A DNA stretch of 64,000 nt, taken from the NCBI GenBank assembly GCA_003665825.1, contig QPFY01000016.1, positions 434,001 through 498,000 of the forward strand, given 5' to 3'. This document shows positions 41,575 to 55,777 of the stretch, one piece after another. The translations under genes were made by a program, and so were the position numbers. The notes beneath the pieces are model-generated. The model worked only from the letters and a program-made list of their open reading frames with translations. It was not told where the DNA came from and ran no database searches. The number at the start of each line of letters is the position of its first letter. Within the stretch, counting starts at the first letter, position 1. The DNA comes from Microbotryum silenes-acaulis. Its lineage: Eukaryota > Basidiomycota > Microbotryomycetes > Microbotryales > Microbotryaceae.

Positions 41575-42032
41575 GGTTGCACCAACAACGCCTGGGGTGA
41601 TCGTTGGCGTGCGGGGTTTGCGACCACTTGCTGCGTGGTCGGTGGGTGGGCAGAGCGAAAAAGCAAGCCGAGGCAGCACGAGCAAGCGCGTGATAAGCAA
41701 GCGAGCATCGGGGTTATCACGTCATTAGTAACCGTTGAAGGCTTGCTAATGCCGTACGAGGTGAAGGGTGTAGGGGTTTTCAGGGTCAAGAATGGTAGGA
41801 TCATTTAGATAAAGAGACAACCACAAAGGGTAGATGTTTTGCACCAAGGCATTTCTACCACTTCCGAGGAGACTGAGGAGTCGCACTGCAGGATCAATGA
41901 ACACGCCGACGTTCCAGCTCGGCGCTCCAGTCTCTCCCGATGCCCTTGACCGCTCGTTTCAACCTTCGAAAATGAGAAGTGCGCGAGGATTAGAAATCAA
42001 AATCCCTCGCGGGACTGAAAGAAGCTTTACAC
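41575..42032. other. Intergenic
   Basis: About 460 bp, promoter side of the Bye1-like gene and 3' end of the SGNH-like gene. No gene seen. Confidence 0.4.
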
Positions 42033-43889
42033 TCACTCGTAAAGCATGATATTTCCCCAAAGATAACTTCCCGGGATCGCGAGTGGGTGCAACAAATCGT
42101 GGAATAGCTGTTCCTGCCCCAACATCAACCGACCCGACTCGTCGAGCCGCAACCTCTCCCCTAGATTCAGATCGGCGTCATGAGATCCATGATACGCATC
42201 CATGGGAGTTGTGACACCATTTCGAAGATCGAGAACGACTTTTCTCGCGAGGTTGTCGAGTGCGAAAACTCGCTGTGCAGCGCCCAACGCAAAGAAGGTC
42301 AATGAAAGAGTTTTGCCTTCTCTCAGGTCTCCCGCACTCCTTCGATCCGCATCGAGACCTACGTTATAAGGAGCGTAATTATGCCTCGGCGGATGATGCA
42401 AAGTCCTCCAAAGGATCGTCGGTCCATTCGCGGGCGTCCCATCAGGACCTTTGAAGGCCCTTGCTGCGAAGCGAATCGCTTTCCTCGCCTCCCTCTCCCA
42501 GATGACTTCTCGCTCAGGTTGGAGGTTCTGATAAGGGATCGGCGAGTCTTCCGGGTATGGTCTTGTCTTCCACCCTGCAGCGACAAAGTCCTCTGCTCGA
42601 AAGAGACGAGCAATAGTGTCAGCTTTCCGAGTCCGTTCGCTAAAGGGGAGAGCGCTGCGCACCCTCGGTGTATTTTCGCAGATCCCAATACCCCGAGTTG
42701 AGCTCCACCAGATCCGGGTATCTGATTTGCGGTCGGTCAAAGTGACGAGCGAGGTTGTCCAAAAGAGGTAGGGTGATGGCTTCCAAGCGTTCAGTCCACG
42801 TAGCTGGCAGTGAGAGTTCAGGGTACAAAATCAGTTTCGGTCGTCTCGTCACAAAAGAAGCAACTCAAGATCAGCGATCTCACCAGGAGGATGATACCAT
42901 CGTTCAGTCTCGAAGAACTCTTCGGCCCCTTCTAATCCCCATGTAAAGACATTGATGAGGGTGAAATTGTACTCCTGGACGTTGCACACCCAAGGATTGG
43001 TCAAGATGTGACCTTCGGTCGGTCGCTTTTCCCATGTCGCTTCCTTCTCCTTTCGGCGATTACGATCCTCTTCCGACACCCCAGGAGGGAGATGTTCCGA
43101 TGACCGATGAGGAGGTGGCGATGCGGGATGTTTGGGGTCGATTAAGGTCAGTTCGCCTTTCACGAGCTCGCAGAAATCTTTGAGGTGGAAGCGATCGATT
43201 GAATCTCCGTGGATGAGAACCGTTCGATCGACGAGCCAAGGGAGCCAACGTCGGGATGCACTTGGTCTGTCTCCGATCTCTTCTATTGCTGAAGCAGTTT
43301 TGGGAGTGAATGGTACGTTGTCGTCCGCGGATCGATAGAGATCCTTCATGTAGTTTGAAGGCGCGCAGGATCGATCATAAGGGGCCCACACATTCGCGGT
43401 GACATCCTCCACATTGACAATCAGCCGACCTAGCTCTTTGAAAGAGTTGCAATTAAACTCGGAAAACTGGTACGTCGGTCGCTTTTTGGAGGGTACGTGC
43501 GCAGGGTTGCGAAAGCCCGGTCTTGATCCGGAGGATGATGCAAGTTTTGTCGAGCCTCCGCCGAGCTGGGATGGGAGTCGATTCGTCAGGCGTTCGAGCA
43601 TCTTTGATCGATCTCTGGAGAGGTCCAGCAGGTCTCGATCGCCTGCTATAGGAGACAAGACGACCCAATAGAAGACGACGCATGCGGAAGTGACGGCAAA
43701 GACGCGAGAGAGGAAGCCCGAGTTGCACATCCCCGAAGTCGAGCTCGGCGACGTTCGAAGGGGTTTTCGCCCGGACCCCACTTTGACGTATCCGTCCATG
43801 GGCGCCATTCGAGGGGTGGTGGACATTGGTGTGCCTGTTAGATGTGGATCAGAGGCGTATGGTAGTCGGGGTGAGAGACCGGCGCTCAT
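42033..43889 (-). CDS. Type II membrane SGNH/PC-esterase-like protein
   Basis: Exons 43889-42884, 42803-42663, 42592-42363 and 42272-42033 give 538 residues. One transmembrane helix near residues 58-80 (FLSRVFAVTSACVVFYWVVL) suggests a type II Golgi or ER anchor with the catalytic part in the lumen. VLIHGDSIDRFHLKDFCEL contains the GDS block of SGNH/PC-esterase-type acyl hydrolases and transferases; SGYWDLR and HPLAIPGSYLWGN are further conserved blocks shared with the paralogue at 55.8-57.1 kb. A role in acylating or deacylating surface glycans is inference. The third intron (42273-42362) is predicted because its removal brings YN next to RVFALDNLARKV, as in the paralogue. Divergent from the aspartate-semialdehyde dehydrogenase gene. 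Confidence 0.72.
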
Positions 43890-44676
43890 CGCAGTGAGTG
43901 TCTGGTCCGAAGTGCTCGTGCGCGTCGGCGAGATGCACTGGAGATTTGAACAAGGCCGAGATCCAAGGAGCCAACGACTCGAAGGTCAGCTGGTTGCAGC
44001 TTGATCCTGAGCGCCTTGATCCGTTCAGGTCCAACTTTCTGACTTTTGAATGGGACAGAAGTCGACGTATCAAAGTGAGGTAGGAGAGGACGGGAGGCAG
44101 AGAGCGTGGCGCGATCGCAGTCCAAGTCAGAAAGTGGGGGTTGAGTTTGAGCAAGCCACGTTCGGAATCCGGCGTTGGCACTGGGCTCGGGCAGACTGTG
44201 GCAAGGTCGGTCTGGGCCTACAACCAAGTTGGAGCGCGATTCGGTAAATCGCATTCGCAACGAGTGTACAAAACCATCACAAGCTAGGCGAATGCTTCTT
44301 AAGATGGCATTGTCAAGTGGCCTTCACTTTTGAAGATTAGTAAACTCTAAGCCTAGTCGAAAAGTCGAGAGGTTCTCAAAGTACTCTCCAGCGGACCTTG
44401 TCATCTCCTAAATTCTATTACAGTGAACATCTAGGATAGGGCAATGATTTGGATGATGATAACAGCGCCCTATTGTAGCTTGAGAAAATAAACTGGCCGC
44501 TGTACACAAGACCCATAAACATCACTATTGACAGGCTGAACTTATCTCCGCGCGTGGGCCGGAGCCTGCCGGAGCGGAGCAGCGGCGCGGCCGACCCTAC
44601 GTCTCGCAGCCAAGAACAGTCTTCGCGCTTCCGACATCCACCAAAGCCCAGAAACTTATCGCACCGCAGCTTCAAC
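43890..44676. other. Divergent intergenic region
   Basis: About 790 bp shared upstream by the SGNH-like gene (minus) and the aspartate-semialdehyde dehydrogenase gene (plus). A+T-rich near 44260-44480. No gene seen. Confidence 0.45.
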
Positions 44677-46107
44677 ATGACTCGCATAGTCAACGTCGGT
44701 GTTCTCGGTGCCACTGGAACCGTTGGGCAGAGGTCAGTCTACCCCCATTCCCAAAGCCAGATCCACTTTGATGAGCCTGGGACGAGTCTCTCGGCGTTGA
44801 CTCACACGACTGACCTCCGCTTCTCGTACGGTGCATGCCTCGCTGTGTCGCTTCACCCCGATTGCTCACAGGTTTATCGTCCTGCTCTCTTCCCACCCCT
44901 ACTTCAAAATTCACGCTCTTGGGGCCTCTTCGCGCTCGGCGGGCCAAAAGTACCGCGAGGCAACGCGGTGGAAGCAGCCGGTGCCTATCCCCGACTCGGT
45001 CAGCGACGTCGTTGTACGCGAGTGCAAAGCCAGCGAGTTCGAGGAATGTGACATCGTCTTTTCCGGATTGGATTCCGATGTTGCGGGAGAGATTGGTACG
45101 TCTTGCTCGATCGATCCCCAGATCTCAGTCTTCCTCGGGAAAAGCCGCCGCCGAGAGAACACAAATTTGCTTCGAGACTGATCCTCCGCTTCTTCCCTCA
45201 TGTCACAGAGAAAGCCTTCCGAGCAGCCGAACTAGCCGTCTTCTCCAACGCCGGCAACTACCGACGGGATCCTACCGTACCCTTATGTGTCCCTCTCGTG
45301 AATCCATCGCACCTCGAAATTCTTCCCCACCAACGCTCCTTGCAATCGCCTCCCCTCAAGAAAGGCTGCATCGTCACGAACGCCAACTGCTCCACGACCG
45401 GTCTCTCGATCCCCCTCCACGCACTCGAAAAAGCGTTTGGCCCCCTCGAAACGGTCATGGTCACAACGATGCAAGCCATTTCCGGTGCGGGTTACCCCGG
45501 CGTTTCCTGCCTCGACATCCTCGATAACGTTGTCCCCTTGATCGGTGGGGAAGAAGAGAAGATGGAATGGGAACTGTCCAAAATCCTCGGCGGTTACTCG
45601 TCCGAAAGCAAGGCATTCGATCTGCACGCCCATTCGCCCATGAAAGTTTCGGCCATGTGCAACCGAGTCCCCGTATTGGATGGCCATCTCGAATGCGCTT
45701 CTGTTCGATTCGTCCAACAACCCCCTCCCTCGATCGAAGAGATTAAAACAGCCCTTTCCTCTTTCACTTGTGAAGCCCAAACGCTCGGGTGTCCTTCGGC
45801 TCCCAAACAGGCTATTTACGTGCACGAGGAACCGGACCGTCCTCAACCGAGGTTGGATCGATACTTCCAGAACGGATCGGGCGTCAACGTCGGTCGTATT
45901 CGCCCTTGCCCCGTCTTGGACGTCAAGTTTGTGGTGTTGGTGAACAATGTTAGCATTGGAGCGGCGACGAGTTCGATCATCAACGTGAGTGTATTGTTCG
46001 AGACCCGCTTTGCGGTCACGTCGCATCGGAGCCGGAAGCTGACGGCCATTTTCATTACTGCTGCTACTTCACAGGCTGAATACGCCGTCGCAAAGAACAT
46101 CATCTAA
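44677..46107 (+). CDS. HOM2: Aspartate-semialdehyde dehydrogenase
   Basis: Exons 44677-44732, 44872-45095, 45209-45984 and 46075-46107 give 362 residues, the usual length. The enzyme reduces aspartyl-4-phosphate to aspartate semialdehyde with NADPH, the branch to threonine, methionine and isoleucine. Seen: NADP-binding GVLGATGTVGQR at the start, the active-site Cys in TNANCSTTG, QAISGAGYPG, and NRVPVLDGHLECASV with the catalytic His. Exons join in frame at every boundary. A TGACTCA word (44798-44804) lies in intron 1. Cytosolic; absent from animals. Confidence 0.95.
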
Positions 46108-46315
46108 TCTTTATAGGTCGTTTGTTCGTAATGCAATCCTAGACGGTCCACTCTTTGCTAGCGCACTCCCCACATGGCTAGACAGATTGAGAAAACATGG
46201 GAAACCCGTGACATGCATTGCGATGCTTTTGAGCGATGATATAAAAGCCATACACTGGAGATTTGACCATGAGGCGAGAGATGTTCGAGTAGCTGATCAA
46301 AGCATCTTCTGCTGT

Positions 46316-47323
46316 TCAAGCCACCGAAGCTTTTTTTTGCTGATCCTTGGCGAGTAATTTCCTTTTGAGCCCCACCCCAACACGAATCGATAACAATCAG
46401 CTTGAGACCAGAAACAGGACCAAGTCGCGGTCCAAAGTTCCTGCGACTCACCTCCTCGCCTCCAAGACCATCCTCTCCTTCCTCTCCTTCAAGCTCTTCT
46501 CCCTCGCCTGCGCACTTGTCTCCCATACCGGAGGCGCAATCTTGACCTTCTCCGCCGATCCCCCCAAGAACGTTGCATCGTCTTCCTCCACTGCCTTTCC
46601 TTTGCCTTTGCCTTCATCAGACATCCCTGAGGATGAACTGGGGGCTTCGATTTTATCTTGGAGACGCAGCCTTTGGATTAGGGAAGGACTGGGGGTCGCG
46701 GAGGTCAAGGCTTGAGTCGAGGGGGTCGTCGGTGCAGGGGCCCGTGGGGCGGGTGGGGTCGGAGGTTGAGGTGTCGTAGGTGGGTTCTCGGAGGAAAGAT
46801 CCGCAAAGAAGCTTGCAGGTGGCTACTCACGGGTCAGGCGAAAGGTAACATCCATCAGCTTTGCTCAAATGTCCCCTTCTTCTCACTCCCCCCCCAAAGC
46901 GACCGAACGTACCTCTGGCAATCTCCCTTGACTGAGACATCTCTCAACGGTCGCTTCGACGTTGTTCCTCGTTCGTTCGAGCTCGTACCTTATCGATGCT
47001 CGGGGGATGTTGGGGAACATGTTGGCGACCGTATCGATCGAGGCTGGGGGCACGACGTAGCGCCTCCGGGAGGAAGCATTCGAGGAGCCGGAGGAGGAGC
47101 CTGGTGATGAGCGAGGAGAGCGTGAGTGATGGGGGTGCGTTCAGACACGCCAGCTGTGGTCCGACTGACCAAAGAAGTAGCGGTAGGTGAAGTAGACGAA
47201 AGAGAGCGCGACGAGCCAGCCGACGGCGTCATCCTGTTTCGGGGTTGATCCAAGTCAGCATGGTCCTCGAGCGAGCATGGTCACCACAATCGAGCTCATG
47301 CCCATGGTCTATGAACTGACCAT
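46316..47323 (-). CDS. ER membrane CUE-domain protein (Cue1-like)
   Basis: Exons 47323-47321 (the ATG alone), 47233-47170, 47100-46913, 46822-46452 and 46361-46316 give 223 residues. An N-terminal helix (DDAVGWLVALSFVYFTYRYFF) anchors it; a CUE ubiquitin-binding domain follows (VANMFPNIPRASIRYELERT, then VEATVERCLSQG). The tail is Pro-rich then basic and helical, ending KLLAKDQQKKASVA. In yeast Cue1 the anchor and CUE domain recruit the E2 Ubc7 for ER-associated degradation; the same role is inferred here. All joins keep frame. The start codon exactly fills its exon end before a GTCAGT donor, so an alternative upstream start was considered but gives no better protein. Confidence 0.78.
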
Positions 47324-48591
47324 GTTGAAGCGAGCTGGGAAGGGTAGTTGTACCGGGACAAGCGCGAGGGCGAGAGCGAGAGCGAGAGCGGTGTAGAGCG
47401 CGCAATCAAGGTCGTGTGCATGGGTGGGGCCCGAGGCCCGAGTGGCCGGCCACCCAGACGTCAAGCGATTGAGATAGATTAAGAAAGTCCGTCAGATGAA
47501 AGTGTTTGGGAGGATACTCGTCAATTTCCAATTCAGAATCGAAAGAGAAAGCTCAAACGAACATTAATATCAGTGGTGTTGGACGATTGTGTCGCTGCAG
47601 TGAGTGCTGATCGCTCGAGGAGCACCGTCGTGTAAGGTTCGGCAGCCATCCAGTAGGTCCAAGCTCAACTTCGGACCGACTTGCCTGAATTTTCATTTAC
47701 CTGCTTTTGCACTGAGCATTCCTTTGTCACCCCTCCTATTTGTACTCTATCTGTCTCTATTCAAGAGCCACATTGTCTGCATGTCTCCCTTTATTAGCTC
47801 CAGCTTCCGTCGAATAGCGATCCGTAGCTGAGCTCTCTTCTCATCCTCTCCTGGACCGGCACTCTCTACACTTGACAGTCGACTGGTTTTGGGAGCGTTC
47901 ATCCGTCAAACACCATCGAGAGTACTACCAAGAAGTCCGCCTTTACTTACGCCTATCGCTGAGTAATCTGGGCTCGGGTGCAGCAAGAAGACGGTCGACG
48001 TAGGGAGTTAAAGGAACCATGTTTCAGATCTTGAAAATGAATTTGGGACATCTGTTTGGTTTGTCACAAGTGTGGGACGTGTACAATCGACCGCACTTGC
48101 AGTGCGTTGTGTAGCTCGGCGAAAGGGAAAGAACCGACGGATTCCTGCGTCGTCAGGAGTCATTTCCCGAACTCGAGGAAATTGACCACATACATGTACA
48201 ACAGCCTTGGTTCACACGGGCTTTGAGCATATATTTTCTGGTTGGATATGCATTTCTGTACCCCTCACTTTCGGAATCCTGACAGCGATCAGCTCCCCGA
48301 TCCGGATTAGTAGTCCCTCTCGAACTGCCGATCAAGCTCGAAAAAGGTGGCGCGCGTTCACCTCGTCGCCCTTTCAGCTTCCGCCCTCTCCGGCTCTCAG
48401 CAACCCCCTATTCCCACACACCATCCATCGAGCTCACTTGCTCGCTTGCTCGCGTTCTTGATCCGGACCATACTCGACTGGCTATCTCTGGAACGTCTAC
48501 CCTCGTCGTACGGCGTCAGTTGCGAGCCGGACCTCGTCGCTCAGCTGGACCGGTCGCTCAGCGCGTGTGCATACATCCAACGCTCGTCGCC
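47324..48591. other. Divergent intergenic region
   Basis: About 1.27 kb between the CUE gene and the Rab gene. It includes a pyrimidine-rich leader before 48592. A hydrophobic Leu/Ala-coding frame on the minus strand at 47324-47410 is either leader sequence or chance. No gene is supported. Confidence 0.4.
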
Positions 48592-50316
<1,725 letters not shown>

Positions 50317-52666
50317 GAAGTCTTCAGGTTGCTTGATTGTTCGTTTCTTATGGTTGGGTTCTCGGCATACAGGGAACAGGGAAGTTTTTCGGCAGTTCAT
50401 ATTCGGGTCTTCGTTCTTGTAGCTTTAGTCGTCGTCGGATGGCGGTTTCCTTAGTACATATTAGCGCAAGAGTAATCATTCTTATCGCGGACAATTTCTC
50501 CGGCATTCACAAAGGGCGTTTAGGCTCGGCATACGCAGGGGTCGGAGTACTGAGGGTGGTGAGTTGCCAAGGGTATAGAAGATGTACTTGAAAATCCCCG
50601 GTGGTAGTTTGATGACGGAAGATGAGGTCAAGCCCGATGGGAACCGATAAAGCGGTCCCTACTTGTTCATTTGCGATTAGCGTGCGGACCTTTCCCCCTT
50701 GGAAGCGCTTTTCGATCGACAACTGATTTTTGGTTACCAAACAAAACCGGGCGTTCAATTGCCGTGCATGCTCCTTTTTTGATATGTGCATCGCATTGGC
50801 AGCTCATTCGTAAGTACGTCGTACAATCTCAATGAACTTTCGCGAACAAGTGACAGGAGATTGCGCCCTCAAATTTCATCGGCAAAGCTCGGTCGCCCAG
50901 CGGCAAAACTTTATTCTTCAGGTCCCAAGAAGGAAGCAGGGTGTGTAAGGAGCGAGGAGCGAGTTTCGCTGTTCCTGTTTTGGGATGCCTCGTGCGTCAA
51001 CGTCAGATGCATCGACATTTCGTTGGTATTTCAAATGGTCGAAAGGAAGCCTGCTGGGACCGGTGGGTACTTCGGAACAGGACGAAAGTGGATGATGATG
51101 CGAGTCGACCTCGTTCGGGATCGACAGGAGCAACTTGGAGCTTCCCGCTGTGTCCTCGCATTTGAAATGGAGAGTGGAAGATGTCGTCGATGACGTCATG
51201 CACCCGCCCGGAGTCCGCGGGGTTCTTTTAACCGGTGGGCTCAGGCGCACGGCAAGCTCGACCCAAGCGCGACGACTTCGGTCAAAATGTTGGAGGCGAA
51301 GTCTTGCTGTAGACTCAAGTCTCGCCTGTACTTTGAGTCTTGCGATTGGCCGTTGACCGCGGTGTGGCATGGGAAGGACCTCGCGTACCTTGGGAAATTA
51401 CAGACGAGTAATGTCTCGGATTCAGTTCTTCTACCCCTCATGGACCAGGGTCATTAGGTTCGGGCGGGCCCAGACTCTAGATCTGTTTTGTAGTGGCGGA
51501 ATACATGAAAAACAAAGAGCGGGTAAAGGGCGGACTGCCACATCTCTCACAAGAAGGTGCAGTTCGACGCAGCTTGGAAGGTCGAGCATGTAAAACGAGC
51601 ACGTAAAACGATGCTTCATTTTCCTTTCCACCATCACCTAGTTCTGGAGTTCGTGTGGGGTAAAGCAAGCGGGAAGCGGGATGGTGAATCGTGATCTCCG
51701 ATGGGAATCGTTCACCCCCACAGTTGCCGCCGATCTGCCACGTTCTCTCATCGAACTGAAGCGAGATCGTGTGTGATGGCCTTTTCTTGCTGTAGTCGGT
51801 GAAGCGGGTGCTGGAGCGGTCAAGCAAAAGAGGAAGGGCATGACGCGAAGAATCGATCACGGTGTTCGTTCTGGAAAAATCTGAGAGGGAAAGCCGTCCG
51901 GGTGTAATGAGGAAAGTCCTTTCAAGTAGTAGCAGTGAATCGGCGCCGCGCTGAAGGCGGACGTCTGGTCGGGCACCGCGTGGCGAGCCGTCGGGCTGAT
52001 GGCTCTCGATTCAGCAAGAAGCTGCTGGTTTCGAAGTGCAGCATCAATGGCATCGAGCATCATCATCATCATCCTTATTGAGGTGCGCACTTGGTTCTGT
52101 TCTGCCCCTCTTCTTTTTCTTGCTACCCAGACCTCCTCTCCTCCTAGAGGCCCGTCGAGCTCTCTTCGACTCCTCCTAACCCCCATTTGCATCCGACCTG
52201 GCAGTCCGAAACCGCTTGCTGCAATCCGGTCGTAGCAGAGTCGGCGCTTGGTCCGATCGAGACAGATTTCGACTCGCTTTGCCCAGCTTTGCCCAGCTTT
52301 GCCCTGTCGACGGCGCGCGCCCGCCTGAGACTTTGAGCTACTTCGAGCTCGTGCTCTTATCCTCGCCTCGGTTTCAAGAGATTGGCCTCTCTGTCCCTTT
52401 CGCTCCACCTTCCGGCATTGCCTACGACACCCCTTCGTTGAGGTGTGCGTCTTCCTCAAGTGGTCTTAGTCGTAGACTGAGGTCATAGGTACCTAGTCGA
52501 GCCTTTCATCCTACCGCACGACCGCCTGCGGTAACTGCTACCTCGGTCAATTCAGCGTTGAAAGCGCCAACAATCGATCATCGAACGACCGCGCCTCCCC
52601 CGCGGCCACCTCGGACTCCCGACTCGACCCGGACTCGAGCCCGACCTGGGACGTTTGTGATTGACC
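50317..52666. other. Intergenic
   Basis: About 2.35 kb without a supported gene. A 200-codon Arg-rich minus-strand frame (51857-52459) has no domain. The stretch 52100-52660 is CT-rich and probably promoter plus leader of the membrane sensor gene. Confidence 0.45.
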
Positions 52667-53752
52667 ATGTCGTCCTGTCAGGTTATCACCGGCCCCAGTC
52701 AGCTCACCACGGAGTTCGCGACTTCCACCATTCCCTCGCAGCAGCTCGTGAGTGGTGCCTGTCTATCTAACCCCGAGCGCGAACGTGGGTGCCGGGCAGG
52801 CGCAATGCGCATCCCACTTGGAATCCCTATTCAAATCGGCCCTCGTTCCACTCGGCCCTCCTTGCGACGGCGCAGCTTATTCCTTGTGGATGGCATACCC
52901 GTGCCATGCTTTCCAAGTTTTGCTGTATCGAACGTGAATCTCTTGCTGACTCCAAACGCCATCTTGCGCACTGGACTCCAGATCACCGCTCCTCCGACGA
53001 CGTCGACGACCTCATCCCCTGTCGTTACTTCGACCTGCTCGCAGCCCATCGCCATCGCCAATGTCTCCCTACCACTCACGCAATGCTCGATCTATACCTC
53101 CTACGTTACCGGCCAAACTGTTATACCCGTGAGTTTCTTTCCTGTATTGGCTGTGCGCCCTCTTTCAAGCTGCGCCAGTGCACTCGCCTCATGCCCGATG
53201 GGTCCGACCAATAATGACTCTGTGCCCGAAGCCAAATTCAACCTCCGAGGCCTCCGAGCCCACACTGCCCGCGCCAATTCAGACCCACTTTCGCCACTCC
53301 TCCGACAGAATCACTTGACTGTGCAATCGAATTCGCTGAACTGACACAATGGTTTGCGACATCCTCTCCTTCTCTCTTGTCACCGTGCAATCTCGTCTCA
53401 CTACCATTCGCTCCCTCGTTGCCGTCTCCGACGCCGATTGGTCCGCCCCGTGCTCTTTCAACCCGCGTTCGGCCGCCTTGGCATCTTTGGGCTCCTCGAT
53501 CCACGCTCGCCGACCTATATGCTTCAACGTTTGCCTGTCATCTGCACCATTGTGCGCACAATTTTTTCTCCAACAGGGTGCTGTTGCGACCTCGACCACT
53601 TTTTTGACGTCTGTATACTCGAATGTCCGCACACTCCCCGGCGTCATGAGCACGACGTGCACAGTTTTACCGACGACTGCGGCACCGACGACTGCGGCAC
53701 CGACAACCACGCCGACGATCGCTCCCTCCACGGCCCAGCGGACGACGACATC

Positions 53753-53794
<42 letters not shown>

Positions 53795-55441
53795 GATTAG
53801 ATCCACAACCATGGTCATTGTTCCTACTACGACGACTCTCACCACTACCGCGGTAACGACATCGGCCGTTGTCGTGTCCACCCCCGTCGTCATCACAACC
53901 GACGGCGAGGAATTGACCATCACGAGCTTCTCAACCCTCTTTGTCACCATGACGGGCTCGGACGGGCAAGTCTCAGTTCTGACGTCCTCCTCCGGTGTAC
54001 CGACGCTTAACTCGGCGACGGAAGGTACCGGCGGTTCGAAAAAGGTTCATACTGGCGCTAGTGAGTGCCCACATTCTGTCGCCGTGTCGACAAAGTGCGA
54101 GTGGCTGATCAATTGCTGCGCTCCGCGATCCTCACAGTTGCCGGCGGTGTCGTGGGCGGAATCATTGCATTGCTCCTGGCCATCTTCATCTTGGTTGCAC
54201 TAAGGAGAAAAGGATGCTTCCGTTCGTCCGACGAGCATTTCGACGACGACATCTGGTCGCCGGACGCGCACGGACAGGGAGTCGTTGGCATTAAGGCTCG
54301 ATCGGTCAACCACGACGACGATGACGACGCTGACGTCGGCATGCACTCGGGGGAAATTATGAGCGAGAAGGAAGCGGAAGACGCGGCTATGGAAGGGTCA
54401 AGACATTCTTGGCATGCTCGCGCGTCCTCGTTCTCGTCGGAACCAGTCCAACCGACGATCCGGCGCATCTCGAGCCCGACCGCAGGCCACTCGAACTACA
54501 ACCGCGCTAATGAGCTGACGCGCAGTGCATCGGCGGCTGCGGCAGCTCGAGTACGGAGAAGCGTTTCGGGTGTGAGCTCGAGTGGTCACGAAAGTCACGA
54601 GAGCTATTGTTCGGCGGCGCCGACACATCTGCAGTCACCGACATCGGCGGCGTACTACCAGTCGCGTCGCATGTCTCAACACGAGTTCTACCAGCAACAA
54701 GAGCAGCAGGCTCGAGCAAGGTCGCCAACGAGCCCCACCAGCGAGTACGAGTACACAATAGGTCCTAATGGCGGCTACGAGAGGCCGATGGACCACCGCG
54801 TGGCTCATCGAAGAATAGCGTCGAACGATGGCATGTCCACTATGTCTCGACACGACTCGGTCGTCTCGAGGCATCAGTCGTACTCCAACCACGCCACCTC
54901 GCCGACGGAAGTCTCAAGGCGACAGTCCTTTTCGAGCCTTCCTGTGTTGAACACCGGAGCACCCACGCGTCGCAACTCGACGGTCGCTTCGGGGAACAAC
55001 TCGTTCCATTCTTCGTCCGATCATTCGAGCAATCTCGCCACCACCGGCTCGACTAGTGCCAACACGCATGGTCACACGCATGGTAACTTGCGACCGTTGA
55101 CCAGCCTGTCCCCTACCTCACCCACATATTATAAACCTTACGAATTCAAGCGACCTCAACTCGAAGTGGTCGTCAGCGCGGGTGAGCTGCCCAACGACTC
55201 CTTGTCTTCGGGCGTTGTGCCTTCGCTCCTCTCTTCGAACGGAAGCAGTGAGGACGCATCGCACGACCCTCGACCACCAACCCCTTCGTCAGCCATCTTG
55301 CTCGACCCCCCTAGACCTGAGTTCTTGCAAGCCGACCGACCCAAAATGGAGCGTTCAAGTTCGACCTCGAGCGTTATCGCCCTGTCTCAATTCCTCGGTG
55401 CCCGGATCGTCAATGTCGACGAACCGATCGCCGTGACTTGA
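52667..55441 (+). CDS. Ser/Thr-rich single-pass membrane protein (Mid2/Wsc-like layout)
   Basis: Exons 52667-52747, 52982-53128, 53577-54060 and 54138-55441 give 671 residues. The outer part is Ser/Thr-rich with short Cys-containing blocks, a poly-Thr run coded by ACG/ACA repeats (about 53740-53800) and VVVSTPVVITTDG. One transmembrane helix follows (AGGVVGGIIALLLAIFILVAL), then a basic stop RRKGCF and a 400-residue Ser-rich cytoplasmic tail. This layout is that of fungal wall-stress sensors, with a mucin-like rigid outer part and signalling tail. There is no classical signal peptide. The second intron (53129-53576, 448 nt) is long and may hide an exon. Confidence 0.7.
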
Positions 55442-55777
55442 GCCCCCCAATCGGACTTTAATTTGGAGCCTCGAGTCGGAGTACACAGGGCCGTGATTTT
55501 TGTTTTTTCCTAGGATGTAGTCTTTATTTGTGTTGTCCGATTTAGTACTCTTCCTCTGATAATCGTAATACACGATGGTGACTAATGCGAAGTAATTCTT
55601 CTTTTTGTTCGACACGTCACTTGAAAGAGACATTGCTGCTGCAGGACTAGGTGGTGACAGAAAAGCTACGTAGTGGTAGGCCTGAGAAAAAATTGATACA
55701 TGAAGCCCACCTCAGTGGTTACCGAACTCCTTTTCGAGCCTGTGGATGTTAAAAGGAAGAACACGAGTCAGCTCGGC
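55442..55777. other. Intergenic between convergent genes
   Basis: About 340 bp of 3' flanking sequence, A+T-rich at 55500-55620. No gene seen. Confidence 0.4.

Noticed and set aside
51857..52459. 200-codon Arg-rich minus-strand frame
   Set aside because: Low complexity, no domain, overlies a CT-rich leader of the next gene.
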